From Paramacrobiotus metropolitanus (taxonomy: Eukaryota; Tardigrada; Eutardigrada; Parachela; Macrobiotidae), in contig NW_026570266.1 of NCBI RefSeq assembly GCF_019649055.1, positions 620,001-684,000 of the forward strand: DNA of 64,000 nt, written 5' to 3'. Of this stretch, positions 27,786-39,695 are shown piece by piece; the stretch's first letter is position 1; every line of letters begins with the position of its first letter. Both the position numbers and the translations under genes were made by a program. A model generated the notes under the pieces. That model was not told the origin of the DNA, made no database searches, and was given only the letters and a program-made list of their open reading frames with translations.

Positions 27786-29708
27786 TTAAAGGACGTGCAG
27801 ATAGGCTTCCTGTAAAATCCATTCGTCAAGACGGTCGTTGATGCGGAACCAGCATTCGTAGCGACCGGCGTGTTTCTTCATGGCACTGTTGATTTTGAAC
27901 GTAGAGTTGCACCGACATAATTCATCCACGCCGAACTCGACGTCTCCAGTCACACCATACGGCGCCCAAATCTTATCGGCCACTTCCGGAATAGAATGGG
28001 CCATCAGCAGGGAGCTTTCCTTGCGCCAGAGGAAGCGCGTTATTAAGGCGCCCGGCAGGAAATTGAAGCGGACCGCACAGACCATCTTCGCTGGATTGCC
28101 GTTGCGTACAGTGACGTTCTTCATGGGCGGACTGAAGACCTCATGACGAAAGAGGGTCGCGCTGAGCCAATAGCGCTGCGTCACCACCCGCTGGCTCCCG
28201 TTGGAGTGCAGGCACTCGTACAGACCGGTGTAGGCGTACGTGAAATTCGTTAACGCAATGGAAAACGCACCACTGACGCTATTGTATTCGAACAGCCGCC
28301 ATGAAAGCGATATAACGGGATTGGTGTCTTCCGTGCAGTTGCAGCAACTGTCCTTTTGGTCGGATGGGTCTCCTTTTATGCCGCCCGAGTTGATAACAAC
28401 TTGGAATCCGTTGTATCGAATGGCCGGCGGAATTGCGATGTGGGAAACCTGCGCGTAAGGACGACAATCTTTCAAAAATCGTTTCGCAGTTGAACTCAAC
28501 TTGTCGTTTTAGCGACTAAAACGACAAGACGAACTCCACTGCGAAGAAATAGAACTGGTTTGTTTCTTTAAGAAATCAGTTCTGTTAGCATATTACATCT
28601 AATATTTGCAGCACTTTACATTTTCATATCTGCATCATTTTTTTCTTCGTTTTTACATTTTATTTTACATAAGTATTTTACATTTACGTGCGTTTTCGAT
28701 TACGAAAGGCAGTCGTATCAAATGACAAGCAAAACTGTTAATGGCGGTGTGTTGGTATTTTAAGCGCTCATTCCTGCAGTATGTATTTTAAAATAAGCCG
28801 AGGGCCCAATTTAGCGAAACAAACTGGTCAAGCGCTAAATCTTAGTTACTGTACATACCTGCGTGCCGTTGGTGTTGTGGCTGTTGTTGCAGTGAATGAG
28901 CAGGGTGCCGCCTTCTGGCGCTCGCAGGATCTCAGTGTTCGGGGGCCATTCCGCGATGGGGTACTTTCGGGAGGAGGTACCGCGACAACAACCATCCAGG
29001 CGCATGATCCCCGTGCCGTTGCGTTCTCTGGCGCGATCCAAGATCTGATTTACTGCAAGCAAACACGAATAGATAAGAACAAAAGTAGTAGAATGACTAG
29101 AATCATTACTTCGCATGGGGCCTTAAGTTTTCCCCTCATATAGTAGGGGAAATTTCGTTTTCCCCGCACATGTGCCGCTTAGTCGCTTACACGAATGCAG
29201 CCTTAAGTTGGCTGCAGCTAAAAACCGGTTTCTGGCCAACTCGGCATAATTATCCAGTTGCGCAACTGAACAAGAGAGCAGAGACAACTCAGATAACCGT
29301 AAACGTGTTGCCGCAGCGCACGCGGCTTTAAACTGTAGTCAGCTTTAAGCGTGTAAGCGACTAAGCGGCACATGTGCGGGGGAAAACAAGATTTCCCGTA
29401 CTATATGAGGGGAAAACTTAAGGCCCCATGCGAAGTACTGAAAACTGCAAACCATGACAGGCTTGCGCCCATCTCTTTTTGCCACAGTCTTAGCTTGTTA
29501 ACTGCATGTACGTGTCATGCGAGCGGATATGCCACACATCCAGCGCCATACAGAAAACTACAAATTTCCCCCCCCCCCTGCCGTAGCTGTACAGTAGCGT
29601 ACGCTTAGTGACAGTCAGCCCCTGCTGCACCGGACAGCTAAAAGTTCCAGAGAACCCGCTGGCCAAATACAGCAGGACGGCGACTATGGCCATCATAAGG
29701 CGATCCAT
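27786..29708 (-). CDS. Secreted two-Ig-domain protein, copy A
   Basis: Model on the minus strand: 29708-29603, 29052-28859, 28448-27786, giving 963 bases and 320 residues ending TAA; phases 1 and 0 fit. Exon 1 encodes a signal peptide (MDRLMMAIVAVLLYLASG). Exons 2 and 3 encode a first Ig fold (GTLLIHC ... SWRLF ... TGLYECLH) and a second (AKMVCAVRF ... FLWRKE ... HAGRYECWF), each with the Cys..Trp..YxC signature. Several NxS/T sites are visible, and there is no membrane segment, so a secreted protein is expected. The exon 1 donor (AAGC then gtacgc) is weak but identical in the paralogue. Close relative of the gene at 32656 to 35896. The ligand or role is unknown; two-Ig secreted proteins act as soluble receptors or recognition molecules in other animals. 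Confidence 0.82.
28498..28560. repeat. Imperfect ~30-bp hairpin in Ig-gene intron 2
   Basis: The arms CTTGTCGTTTTAG and CTAAAACGACAAG are perfect over 13 bases around CGA and extend imperfectly to the flanking cgcagttga/ccactgcg. An equivalent hairpin with partly compensating changes is at about 33387 to 33440 in the paralogue. In both genes it lies 50 to 110 bases upstream of the exon 3 acceptor. Confidence 0.7.
29109..29435. mobile_element. 327-bp MITE with ~85-bp inverted ends, TA duplication
   Basis: Both ends read CTTCGCATGGGGCCTTAAG (inverted) and similarity continues for about 85 bases. TA flanks both sides. The paralogue's intron 1 reads attactgaaaactg without the insert, which is the empty site. 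TA duplication and short size suit a Tc1/mariner-type MITE. Confidence 0.9.
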
Positions 29709-31433
29709 TGTTCGAGATTGGAAAGGAACGAAAATTAAAATGCTAAAAAGATAAATCAGTAACAAGTTAAATCCAAGTGCTACACTGTTGGAAAATCACT
29801 CTAGCAGATGCCGCACGATCGAGGCTAGTTGCGTGGAAGCCCTCAACCCAACATTACGGAGGTGAAGTTTTACTAGCTCTTACAATTGCTAGAGTTTTAC
29901 TGCTGTTGTTTGTTGCCCCTTCTCAAATACGTGAAGTTTAGCGCTAGACTAGTGCAGCCACGACGATAACTTGCGAAGTTACCGTAAGGCCTGCGTGCTT
30001 AACAAAGCACTGCATATACGGGCTGTGTTGAGCTGGACGTACGTACGTCACGGAATGTGCTTGTATCCGCTATGAGTACTAGAGTAGAGTCAGTACTAGA
30101 GTAAAGAAAGGCAGTGGCGCGACGCTGATCAGCTGATTTATTACTCGCTCCGACGCTCCCTACGCCATCAGCTGTTTGACAGTGGACTGCAAAAATTGAG
30201 CACACAACGGACTGGACCAGTTGTGCAATCAGCTTAAAGGACTACATCGGCCAGCGTGTACTGTACTCAGTTTTGCAGTTCGTTGTACTCGTAGAAGTCG
30301 TACGGTTCGTTTGGTTGGCCACCTATAGTACTTACAGTAAGTGAATGGGCAATGGTCATTGGAGCTGGGCATCGTGAGTTAAAATCTCCACACACCGTTT
30401 TCCTTAGAATTTTCTGCTTTACCGAATTTAAGCATAGCGTAATTGCACTCTTTCCGCAGTATTTAAATTCTGAAGAAATCTTGAATCAATTTCTTGCAAA
30501 TGTCGTTCAAAAACCGTTAACGAATTACTTTGGCCACACCTATGTCTGGAAATGATGCACGGCAATTTTAGAAGTGGGAAAACCAGTTCACTCGAATCGT
30601 TTCTCGGTACTGCAGAGGACACGTTGCCGATTTCTTCGTTTCCGCCTTTAAACGCCCAAAATTCTACGTTTCTATGTACTGCCGTCACCCCGCTAGAGTG
30701 TGACGTTGCGGCAGTACACATATGATATGGTTAAACACGGCGCCCGTGTTCAGTTCTAACTTCGCCCTCCAGCCGGGTGACAGCAAAGTACACTGAAACG
30801 GTTTGAGTACAACGGTTTTCACCATTCTATAAGGGCTATATAATGTCGGGTCCCTTTCCATGCACATTCGGGCAAATTTTTTTTTCGAGTGTATTTTTCT
30901 AGCAATACTACTGTACAGGTACAGTATTATGTGTTTCGTCGCAGTACACGGAAATGCTAAACAAAATCAATAAAAAAATCGCATTATTAGTCAATTATTG
31001 ATCTTTCTTGTGGTATTGCCGTTCCACTCTTGTTTTGCCACATACTGCTTTCCTGCAAGCTTGCAGTGAGTGATCTGCTTTCTCCAGTACCTGTTCATTT
31101 TTATTGCCTTTGCTGTCGCTAGATGCTGCCTGTTTACTGTTTTTTGTCTGAAATACATTTCAGCTAAAGGACGACGGTTTCATCTGAATCACAACAACCT
31201 GAAGCATGTATTCATGTTACACTTCATCCCAAGATGCTAAGTGCGGTCCTTTGTTGAGAACTAAGACTGCAGCGCAAATAAGTACTCAGAATACCAGGAA
31301 TAAGTCGGAAGCGGAAATATCGAGACACAGTGCGATGTCGGGCTTTGCCAGTCACAAGTACAACTGGCAAGGTTCACCACGAACATCCTATTCAAACTGC
31401 AAAAGATGGGCTACAGGTGTGATGTGTCAGTTC
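29709..31433. other. Duplicated intergenic spacer, unit 1
   Basis: Very similar to 35897 to 37610. A minus-strand reading frame at 36447 to 36869 in unit 2 is broken in this copy, so I do not call a gene. Confidence 0.6.
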
Positions 31434-32390
31434 TCATTGAAACTTAGCGTCTAAAAGTGCATACAGTCCCGCTGGACGTAACGGGACTATCTGTGCTCTA
31501 GGAACAGCTGTTAGAGAACCGTCCATTGCAGTACCAACACCATCTCCATACGAGATCACGTACACTTCCAGAGTGCAGGTCTCAGTGTACATGTAGACTA
31601 CCGTGGGTATTACGGCGATACTGTAGCAAGGATTTCCATCGGTCGACAGCGTCACACCATTACCCACGGGCGGTGTCTGGATGCTTATGTATTGCAAGGT
31701 AAATAATAAAATTATGTGACGCTAGAATCCACCACCGTTTGGGTCACAGGCTCCTCACTCACAGGGGGGTCTCCGCTAACAGGCTGAACGGTCGCAGGCT
31801 CCTTAGTCGTAGTTCCCCTTGTCACAGGTATCGTACGCTCGTGAGTCGGAGGCCCCTCAGTAACAGCCTCCTCAGTAACACGCTTATTATCAGTCGAAGG
31901 ATCAGTAGGCATCTCTTCTGGGGGAACCATTCGCGTGGTGTAACCTGTAACCACGGTGAGCATGCACATGGAGTTCACAACGGTTTCCGTCAAGGTTGTT
32001 GAGAGTGTGAGACAAGGCGGTAAGCACACTGTCGGTGAGCAAATTGTCACGGTCTCGGTAATCCGCCGCCAATAAGTGCTGACGTCACAAGTGGGTAGCG
32101 CTGCGTTCGTGGCACTGCTGGTCGGTGTGGGTTGGATGCAATGACTGCAGTTGCTCTTCGCGGCGTACACGTGCTGCCCGCGCCACGGTACCGGTCCGTC
32201 ACCGGACCCCGGAGCGGCGTAGTACTGCGTGGTTGCCGGGGTCTATTGGCGTATTTTCAATGGGGTCTTTGCCGATTGGTGGTTGGCGTAGTAGGCGTTG
32301 CCCAACGCCATTCCTGGCTGGATTTGATACTCAGCAATGGCGGCCTTGTACCGGGACTGAATTCAATGCGGCTCGGGTCGAACTAGCCCC
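31434..32390 (-). pseudogene. Thr/Pro-rich secreted protein gene, broken copy 1
   Basis: Similar to the intact gene at 60387 to 61747: RRITETVTICSPTVC, then NSMCMLTVV, then a Thr/Pro/Glu-rich region, then TLSTDGNPCYSIAV. The TGG Trp codon of the conserved QWTP peptide reads TAG here (about 32247). The coding frame meets a stop after VDSSVT and the C-terminal similarity resumes in another frame. The signal-peptide exon is missing because the duplication joint cuts the gene. Confidence 0.75.
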
Positions 32391-32655
32391 AATAAAGAAT
32401 CCATTTCCGGTACGAAATAAACCACTGGAATGTATCGTAAAAATCATCACAGAATGAACGGCGCGACTGCGGTAAACATTTTGCGATTCAACCTTAGACC
32501 ATTCCACAAAAAAATAATGATGCTTGAAGAAACTGTGACTATTCCAGAGAAAAGGAAAAAAGCTTCAACAAAAATCCCTGATTATTCCATAGGTATCACA
32601 TCTATATATAACATGACTGTACACGCAGCTGCTAAATCGCTAGCAGAATGATGGA

Positions 32656-35600
32656 TTAAACGACGTGCAGATAGGCCTCCTGCACGACCCACTCGTCGAG
32701 ACGGTCGTTGATGCGGAACCAACATTCGTAGCGACCGGCGTGATGCCATGTGGCACTGTCAATTTTGAACGTAGAATTGCACCGACACATTTCATCCACG
32801 CGGCCTGCGCCGAACTCGTAGTGTCCAGTCACACCATAAGGCTGCCAGATCTTATCGGCCACCTCCGGAATGGATTTGGCTATCAGCAGGGAGCTTTCCT
32901 TGCGCCAGATGAAGCGCGTCATTAAGCCGCCAGGCAGGAAATTGAAGCGGACCGGGCAAACCATCTCTGCTGAGTCGCCGTAGCGTACGGTAACGTTCTT
33001 CATGGGCGGACTGAAGACCTCGTGACGGAGGAGGGTCGCGCTGAGCCAGTAGCGCTGCGTCACTACCCGCTGGCTCCCGTTGGAGTGCAGGCACTCGTAC
33101 AGACCGGTGTAGGCGTACGTGAAATTCTTTAGCGCGATGGTAAACGCGCCAGTCAAGCTACTGTAATCGAATTGCCGCCAGGAGAGCGGTATAATGTAAC
33201 CGGACGCTGATTCAGTGCAGTTGCAGCGAGTGTCTTTCTCGTCGGATGGCAATTTGTGGTCTCCGCTTACTCCTCCCGAGTCGAGAGCAACTTGCAATCC
33301 GTTGTATGCAATTGCCGGCGGAATCGCGATGTGGGAAACCTGCGGGCAAGAACGACAATCTTTCAAAAGTCGTTTCCTAGTTGAATTCAACTTGTCGTTC
33401 TAGCGCCAGAAACGACAAATTGAACTCAACTGCGAAAAAAACACAACCAGTTTCTTTACTTAATAAATTCATTTTCTTAGCACATTACATCTAATAATTG
33501 CAGCATTTTACAATTTTCTTAGTGTGCGTTATCGATTACGAAAGGCAGCCGTATCAGATGATAAGCGAAACGGTTTATGCCGCTGTGTTGGTACATTCAG
33601 CACTCATTCCTGCAGTACGCATTGCAGATATATTTTAGAGTCAGCCGGGCCCAAATAAGCGAAAACAAACTGGTCAAGCGCTAAATCTTAGCCGAGCCCA
33701 AAATAGTGGAATTTTAATGACTGACGCCCCCTGGGGGGTGGGCTGGGGGCCGGAAGGGCGGGGGGAGGGACAAGAATTTTTGAACTTCGAAAATCATGCA
33801 GGACATTTTTGTATGTATAAGTATGTTGCGAGTGGCACACGCTTTACATAATGCCACCGCAACGAGACTCGTTTTATTGTACGAGTATTACAGTACTATT
33901 GGTAAAATGAGATTTTAACATACTCCGCTGTATGAAAAATAGCCAACTAGGTGACATGAGAAAACATAATTCTATAACCATAGCACGAATGAAGTGTCAT
34001 TCGTGCTATGCTATGACACACTACGGCTCTACGCTCTCCTGTTCTAACAGATATACGTACACTGCAGTGCTCTAAAGAACGGAACGCAGTTGGCCGACGT
34101 AACGATTAAGGTGACAGTGAGTTTCGCATAAACCAATGTAATTAAACTATTATTATTCTTAATAGTTGTGTACTTTTAATTTATTTTTAAATCGCAGACC
34201 CTGTGTCACGACGTGGAGCGTCGTGCTCTTTAATAATTAACCAACTAAATACGTAACTAACAAATATAACAAGGTATAAATACAACATTGCACTGGCACA
34301 TGTTGCCATGCATCACATCTCCCTTTGTTAAGAAAAAGTTTCTTAACACAGAAAATTGCGGAATTTCGCATTAAATTGCAGAAAAAAAATCCAACTGTTA
34401 GTGAGACTGGTACATTTACCGCCTTTGACAAAAGTTTAATAATATTAATTATTATTTTCAGAGACAAATGTTTAAAGAAATTTGCAAAAGTCTAAATAAA
34501 TAAATATTAATATAATTTTAAAATGAAATAAATTTCATTAGGCAAAGGTTAAACTTCGAAGGCTGGCTAGTCCATGTTCGAATCGCGCTGATGCGATGGA
34601 ATTGAGTCTCCTTGGAAACGTTGCTGTGGTTCGCAAATAATGACCTTCACTTGAAGAACTGGGGAACCAGGGAACTTGAGTGGGCGTTTCCCTTCTCGCG
34701 TTGCCTTAAATGGCTGAATACGGACGCGGCTCTTCGTATCCATAATAGCGGCACTGCTCTGCTCTGTCCTTCGATGTAGGCTCGGGCAGGATTTGGCTGC
34801 TGACTCTGCTCTGCTCACTTATCTGGGAGTCTGGCAGTATCCGTAAAGGTGCGCGGACTGTGTTCCGCCGATGGCCACCATTGCTCGGTACCTAGTGGGA
34901 ATCTGGCAATACTATTTTGGCCAAACATCGCATGGGCGGGGTTGGTCATTTCCCTTCTCTCCTCCCACGGTATAAAAATTATTTGCCAATTCAGATCGAG
35001 TATAACCATTAATTAATATTTAAGATTACTTCTTCTGAGTGTTTTAATATAACATTTCCAAAAATTTACACGAGTTTTCAGAATACTACATCTCATCCTT
35101 CACGCCAATTCTGTCACGACGTGGAGCGTCGTGCTCTTTAATAATTAACCAACTAAATACGTAACTAACAAATATAACAAGGTATAAATACAACATTGCA
35201 CTGGCACATGTTGCCATGCATCACACCCTGTCGTCTTTTTTACTGCAGTTTTTCGCCTTCGAAAGACTGACTGTTTTCCCGTACAGTTTCACAAAAACCT
35301 TTAAAGATTGACGCTTGTGTCAAATAATGGACACTATTTTAGGCTCCGAATCTTACAAGTTAGTACATACCTGCGTGCCATTGGTGTTGAGGCTGTTGTT
35401 GCAGTGAATGAGCAGGGTGCCACCTTCTGGCGCTTGCAGGATCTCAGTGTTCGGGGGCCATTCTGAGATGGGGTACTTTCGGGAAGAGGGACCGCGACAA
35501 CAACCACCCAGGCGCATGGTGCCCGTGCCGCTGCATTCCTTGGCTCGGTCCAAGATCTGATTTACTGCAAGCAAACGCGAATAGATGAGAGTAAAAGTAG

Positions 35601-35896
35601 TAGAATCATTACTGAAAACTGCAAACCATGACAGGCTTGCGCTCAACCTTCTCTTTTTGCGACAGTCTTAACTTATGAACTGCATGTACGTGTCATACGA
35701 GCGGATATAAAACGCCCATGCCACACATCCAGCGCCATACAGGAAACTACAAATTTCCCCCCCCCCTGCCGTAGCTGTACAGTAGCGTACGCTTAGTGAC
35801 AGTCAGCCCCTGCTGCACCGGACAGCTAAAACTTCCCGAGAACCCGCTGGCCAAATACAGCAGGACGGCGACTATGGCCATCATAAGGCGATCCAT
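32656..35896 (-). CDS. Secreted two-Ig-domain protein, copy B
   Basis: Model on the minus strand: 35896-35791, 35564-35371, 33339-32656, giving 984 bases and 327 residues ending TAA; phases 1 and 0 fit, and exons 1 and 2 have exactly the same lengths as in copy A. It has the same signal peptide and two Ig folds (GTLLIHC ... TGLYECLH; AEMVCPVRF ... HAGRYECWF). Exon 3 is 21 bases longer than in copy A, in multiples of three, with extra residues around KLPSDEK and GAGRVDE. Intron 2 is enlarged to 2 kb by a nested transposon. Both copies stay open after duplication, and differences are often amino-acid changes, so both are probably functional. Confidence 0.82.
34204..34317 (-). repeat. TRIM 3' LTR
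   Basis: 114 bp, TG..CA ends, apparently identical to 35112-35225. It is preceded in sense by the purine run AAAGGGAGA. Confidence 0.93.
35112..35225 (-). repeat. TRIM 5' LTR
   Basis: 114 bp, apparently identical to the other LTR; no mismatch seen by eye, which implies recent insertion. Confidence 0.93.
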
Positions 35897-37610
35897 TGTT
35901 AGAGGTTGGAAAGGAACGAAAATTAAAATGCTAAAAAGATAAATCAGTAACAAGTTAAATCCAAGTGCTGCACTGTTGGAAAATCACTCTAGCAGATGCC
36001 GCACGATCAAGGCTAGTTGCGTGGAAGCCTTCAACCCAACAATACGGAGGTGAAGTTTTACTAGCTCTTACAATTGTTAGAGTTTTACTGCTGTTGTTTG
36101 TTGCCCCTTCTCAAATACGTGAAGTTTAGCGCAAGACTAAAGCAGCCACGACGATAACTTGCGAAGTTACCGTAAGGCCTGCGTGCTTAACAAAGCACTG
36201 CATATACGGGCTGTGTTGGGCTGGACGTACGTACGTCACGGAATGGGCTTGTATCCGCTCTGAGTACTAGAGTAGAGTCAGTACTAGAGTAAAGAAAGGC
36301 AGTGGCGCGACGCTGATCAGCTGATTTATTACTCGCTCCCTACGCCATCAGCTGTTTGACAGTGGACTGCAGAAATTGAGCACACAACGGACTGGACCAG
36401 TTGTGCAATCAGCTTTAAGGACTACATCGGCCAGCGTGTACTGTACTCAGTTTTGCAGTTCGTTGTACTCGTAGAAGTCGTACGGTTCGTTTGGTTGGCC
36501 ACCTATAGTACTTACAGTAAGTGAATGGGCAATGGTCATTGGAGCTGGCCATGGTGGGTTAAAATCTATACACACCGTTTTCCTTATAAGTTTTTGCTTT
36601 ACCGAATTTAAGGATAGCGTAATTGCACTCTTTCCGCAGTATTCAAATTTTGAAGAAAATCTTGAATCAATTTCTTGCAAATGTCGTTCAAAAACCGTTG
36701 ACGAATTACTTTGGCCACGCCTAAGTCTGGAAATGATGCACGGCAATTTTAGAAGTGGGAAAACCAGTTTACTCGAATCGTTTCTCGGTACTGCAGAGGA
36801 CACGTTGGCGATTTCTCCGTTTCCGCCTTTAAACGCCCAGAATTCTACGTTTCTATGTACTGCCGTCACCCCGCTGGAGTGTGACGTTGCGGCAGTACAT
36901 GTATGATATGCTTAAACACGGCGCCCGTGTTCAGTCCTAACTTCGCCCTCCAGCAGGGTGACGGCAAAGTACATTGAAACGGTTTGAGTAAAAGTTGTAC
37001 GACGGTTTTCACCATTCTATAAGGCTATATATCGGGTCCCTTTCCATGCACATTCGGGCAAATTTTTTTTCGAATACATTTTTGTAGCACTGCTACTGTA
37101 CATGTACAGTATTATGTGTTTCGTCTCAGCACACGGAAACACTAAACAAAATTCAATAAAAAAACGCATTGTTATTTAATTATTGATCTTTCTTGTGGTA
37201 TTGCTGTTCCACTCTTGTTTTGCCACATACTGCTTTCACTGCAAGCTTGCAGTGAGTGATCATTCTGCTTTCTCCAGTACCTGTTCATTTTTATTGCCTT
37301 TGCTGTCGCTAGATGCTGCCTGTTTACTGTTTTTTGTCTGAAATACATTTCAGCTAAAGGACGGCAGTTTCATCTGAATCACAACAACCTCAAGCATGTA
37401 TTCATGTTACACTTCATCCCAAGATGCTAAGTGCGGTCCTTTGTTGAGAACTAAAACTGCAGCGCAAATAAGTACTCAGAATACCAGGAATAAGACGGAA
37501 GCGGAAATATCGAGACACAGTGCGATGTCGGGTTTTGCCAGTCACAAGTACAACTGGCAAGGTTCACCACGAGCATTCTATTCAAACTTCAAAGGATTGG
37601 CTACAGGTGT
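35897..37610. other. Duplicated intergenic spacer, unit 2
   Basis: Near-identical to 29709 to 31433. No gene supported in either copy. Confidence 0.6.
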
Positions 37611-38943
37611 GATGTGTCAGTTCTAGGTAAAACTTTGCGTCTAAAAGTGCATACAGTCCCGCTGGACGTAACGGGAGCTATCTGTGCTCCAGGAACAGCT
37701 GTTAGAGAACCGTCCATCGCAGTACCAACACCATCTCCATACGAGGTCATGTCCACTTCCAGAGTGCAGGTCTCAGTGTACATGTAGACTACCGTGGGTA
37801 TTACGGCGATACTGTATCAAGGATTTCCATCGGTCGACAGCGTCACACCATTACCCACGGGCGGTGTCTGGATGCTTATGTATTGCAAGGTAAATAATAA
37901 AATTATGTGACGCTAGAATCCACCACCGTTTGGGTCACAGGCTCCTCACTCACAGGGGGGTCTCCGCTAACAGGCTGAACGGTCGCAGGCTCCTTAGTCG
38001 TAGTTCCCCTTGTCACAGGTATCGTACGCTCGTCAATCGGAGGCCCCTCAGTAACAGCCTCCTCAGTAACACGCTTATAATATCAGTCGAAGGATCAGTA
38101 GGCATCTCTTCTGGGGGAACCATTCGCGTGGTGTAACCTGTAACCACGGTGAGCATGCACATGGAGTTCCCAACGGTTTCCGTCAAGGTTGTTGAGAGTG
38201 TGAGACAAGGCGGTAAGCACACTGTCGGTGAGCAAATTGTCACGGTCTCGGTAATCCGCCGCCAATGAGTGTTGACGTCACAAGTGGGTAGCGCTGCGTT
38301 CGTGGCAGTGCTGGTCGGTGGGGGTTGGATGCATTGACTGCAGTTGCTCTTCGCGGTGTACACGTGCTGCCCGCGCCACGGTACCGGTCCGTCGCCGAAC
38401 CCCGGAGCGGCGTAGTACGGCGTGGTTGCCGGGGTCCATTGGCGGATGTTCAATGGGGTCTTTGCCGATTGGTGGTTGCCGTAGTAGGCGTTGCCCAACG
38501 CCATTCCGGACTGAATTTGATACTCAGCAATGGCGGCCTTTTACCGGGCTGAATTCGATGCGGCTCATAACCTATCTGTACCGCGGCATCACTTGGCCGT
38601 GCACGCTCTGTAAAACCATGTACCTGGAGATCATAACTTGGAGCTTCCAAAAGAAGCAAAAACACGATCACAAAACAACCCAAATCTATTGTGCGTAATG
38701 TTAGAGGTTTAGGTTGAATTCAAACCGTATATCAATAAATCAGTATAAGAACATAGTTCGCGGCTTAGCGCTCGGTTAAGACAGCAACTGTAAGGTGACC
38801 TTACAGTTGCTGTCTTTACCGTGCGCGAACTCTGCTCGTATACTTAGTTATTAAGCAGCGTTACTTTATTAAAATAATTTACACAGGCTTACTGAAGCAA
38901 ATATAATCAGTATAAAACGAAAGCCGTTAACTGCCGGCAACAT
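37610..38943 (-). pseudogene. Thr/Pro-rich secreted protein gene, broken copy 2
   Basis: A plausible signal-peptide exon at 38943-38893 (MLPAVNGFRFILIIFAS, donor TCA then gtaagc, phase 0) precedes an acceptor at 38607. Exon 2 begins like the intact gene but meets TAG after eleven codons. It then carries a 2-bp insertion near 38075 (relative to copy 1) that shifts the frame, and a TGC-to-TGA change in the conserved NPCYSI peptide (about 37815). Several independent lesions make this a pseudogene. Confidence 0.75.
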
Positions 38944-39695
38944 TTTGACACGTGCTCCGTGGTGACAGATGTGCAGACTGCAGTATGAAAGAACACCTAG
39001 TAGTGTAGATCGTACGGAGCAAGATTTGTTAAGCCGGTCAGTCGCAGTCATGAGTTCCGCCGAAAGCTTTGCATATAGGGGACTCGTATGATATATTGGG
39101 GCTTTTAACGGTGCCAGCTTTCAACAAGTACTGTAAATGAAAAGCGAGCTGATGGACGCACGCTAACTGCTCTGCTTCTTGGCCAATCGCAGTCGACAAT
39201 GCCGAAAATTGTCCACTTATCTCTAATGGTGCGATATTTATCTCGTCAGTTTTGTAATGAGAGACATTTAGAAGCGGGAACGTAAACCGCGAAACTCGAG
39301 ATATTGTTTATTCAACTTGCAAAACAATCCAGCGGCAAGGAGGAAACACTTGCAAAGCACACGAAACCTTCTGGCCGAAGATCAGTTTGGCGAATGCCCG
39401 GGAAAGCAGGTCAAACGGCAAAACAGAGCGACATGTAAAGTCGTTAAAATTACTTGCAGTTGTGATCAGTTAAAGTCCGTAATCATACAGTACTTCTACA
39501 ATCTTCTACAAACTTCTACAATCTACAATCTTCTACAGTCTTCGCTTGCTCAGTTCAAGTGCGGATCTTATTTTCTGAATATTTTTTGCTGCGAAGACTA
39601 GTATCCGGGTTGCTATTTACGTGTGTCAAACTGAGCGCCGGTCTCGGTGACCTTTTGCCCTGCCGTTTGCCTGCTGTACTTCGACCCCCACCAAC

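Larger units (their letters stand above)
34204..35225 (-). mobile_element. TRIM (miniature LTR retrotransposon), complete
   Basis: 114-bp direct repeats at 34204-34317 and 35112-35225 start TGTCACGACG and end ATCACA (TG..CA), and appear identical. They are flanked by a perfect 5-bp duplication CCCTG (34199-34203 and 35226-35230). In minus orientation the purine run AAAGGGAGA lies directly before the 3' LTR, and TGGCGTGAAGGATG, a candidate primer-binding site, lies four bases after the 5' LTR. The 794-bp interior has only short frames of 60 to 80 residues without recognisable domains. Confidence 0.93.
33692..35348. mobile_element. DNA transposon/MITE with 8-bp duplication, host of a TRIM
   Basis: The left end CCGAGCCCAAAATAGTG matches the inverse of the right end CACTATTTTAGGCTCCG at about 14 of 17 positions. 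The flanks AATCTTAG (33684-33691) and AATCTTAC (35349-35356) form a near-perfect 8-bp duplication. The paralogous intron has a single AATCTTAG at this point. After removing the TRIM, about 630 bp remain, without transposase. An 8-bp duplication suits hAT or P-type elements. Confidence 0.8.
27515..38567. repeat. Tandem segmental duplication, two units
   Basis: Unit 1 is about 27515 to 32370 and unit 2 about 32370 to 38567. Each contains, left to right, a minus-strand Ig-domain gene, about 1.7 kb of near-identical non-coding sequence, and a minus-strand copy of the Thr/Pro-rich gene. Unit 2 is longer because of a 1.66-kb nested transposon insertion; unit 1 has a private 327-bp insertion. The joint falls inside the second exon of the Thr/Pro-rich gene, so the unit 1 copy lacks its first exon. 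Confidence 0.9.

Noticed and set aside
34555-34600. tRNA-like T-loop (gttcgaatc)
   Set aside because: No matching acceptor, D or anticodon arms; it lies inside the TRIM.
36447-36869. 140-residue minus-strand gene in the duplicated spacer
   Set aside because: The equivalent frame in unit 1 is broken, there is no domain or start context, and high identity of the units gives no coding signal.
39640-39655. ggtgaccttttg just upstream of the ORF1-like gene as part of the motif system
   Set aside because: A single copy in this region is within chance expectation over 48 kb.
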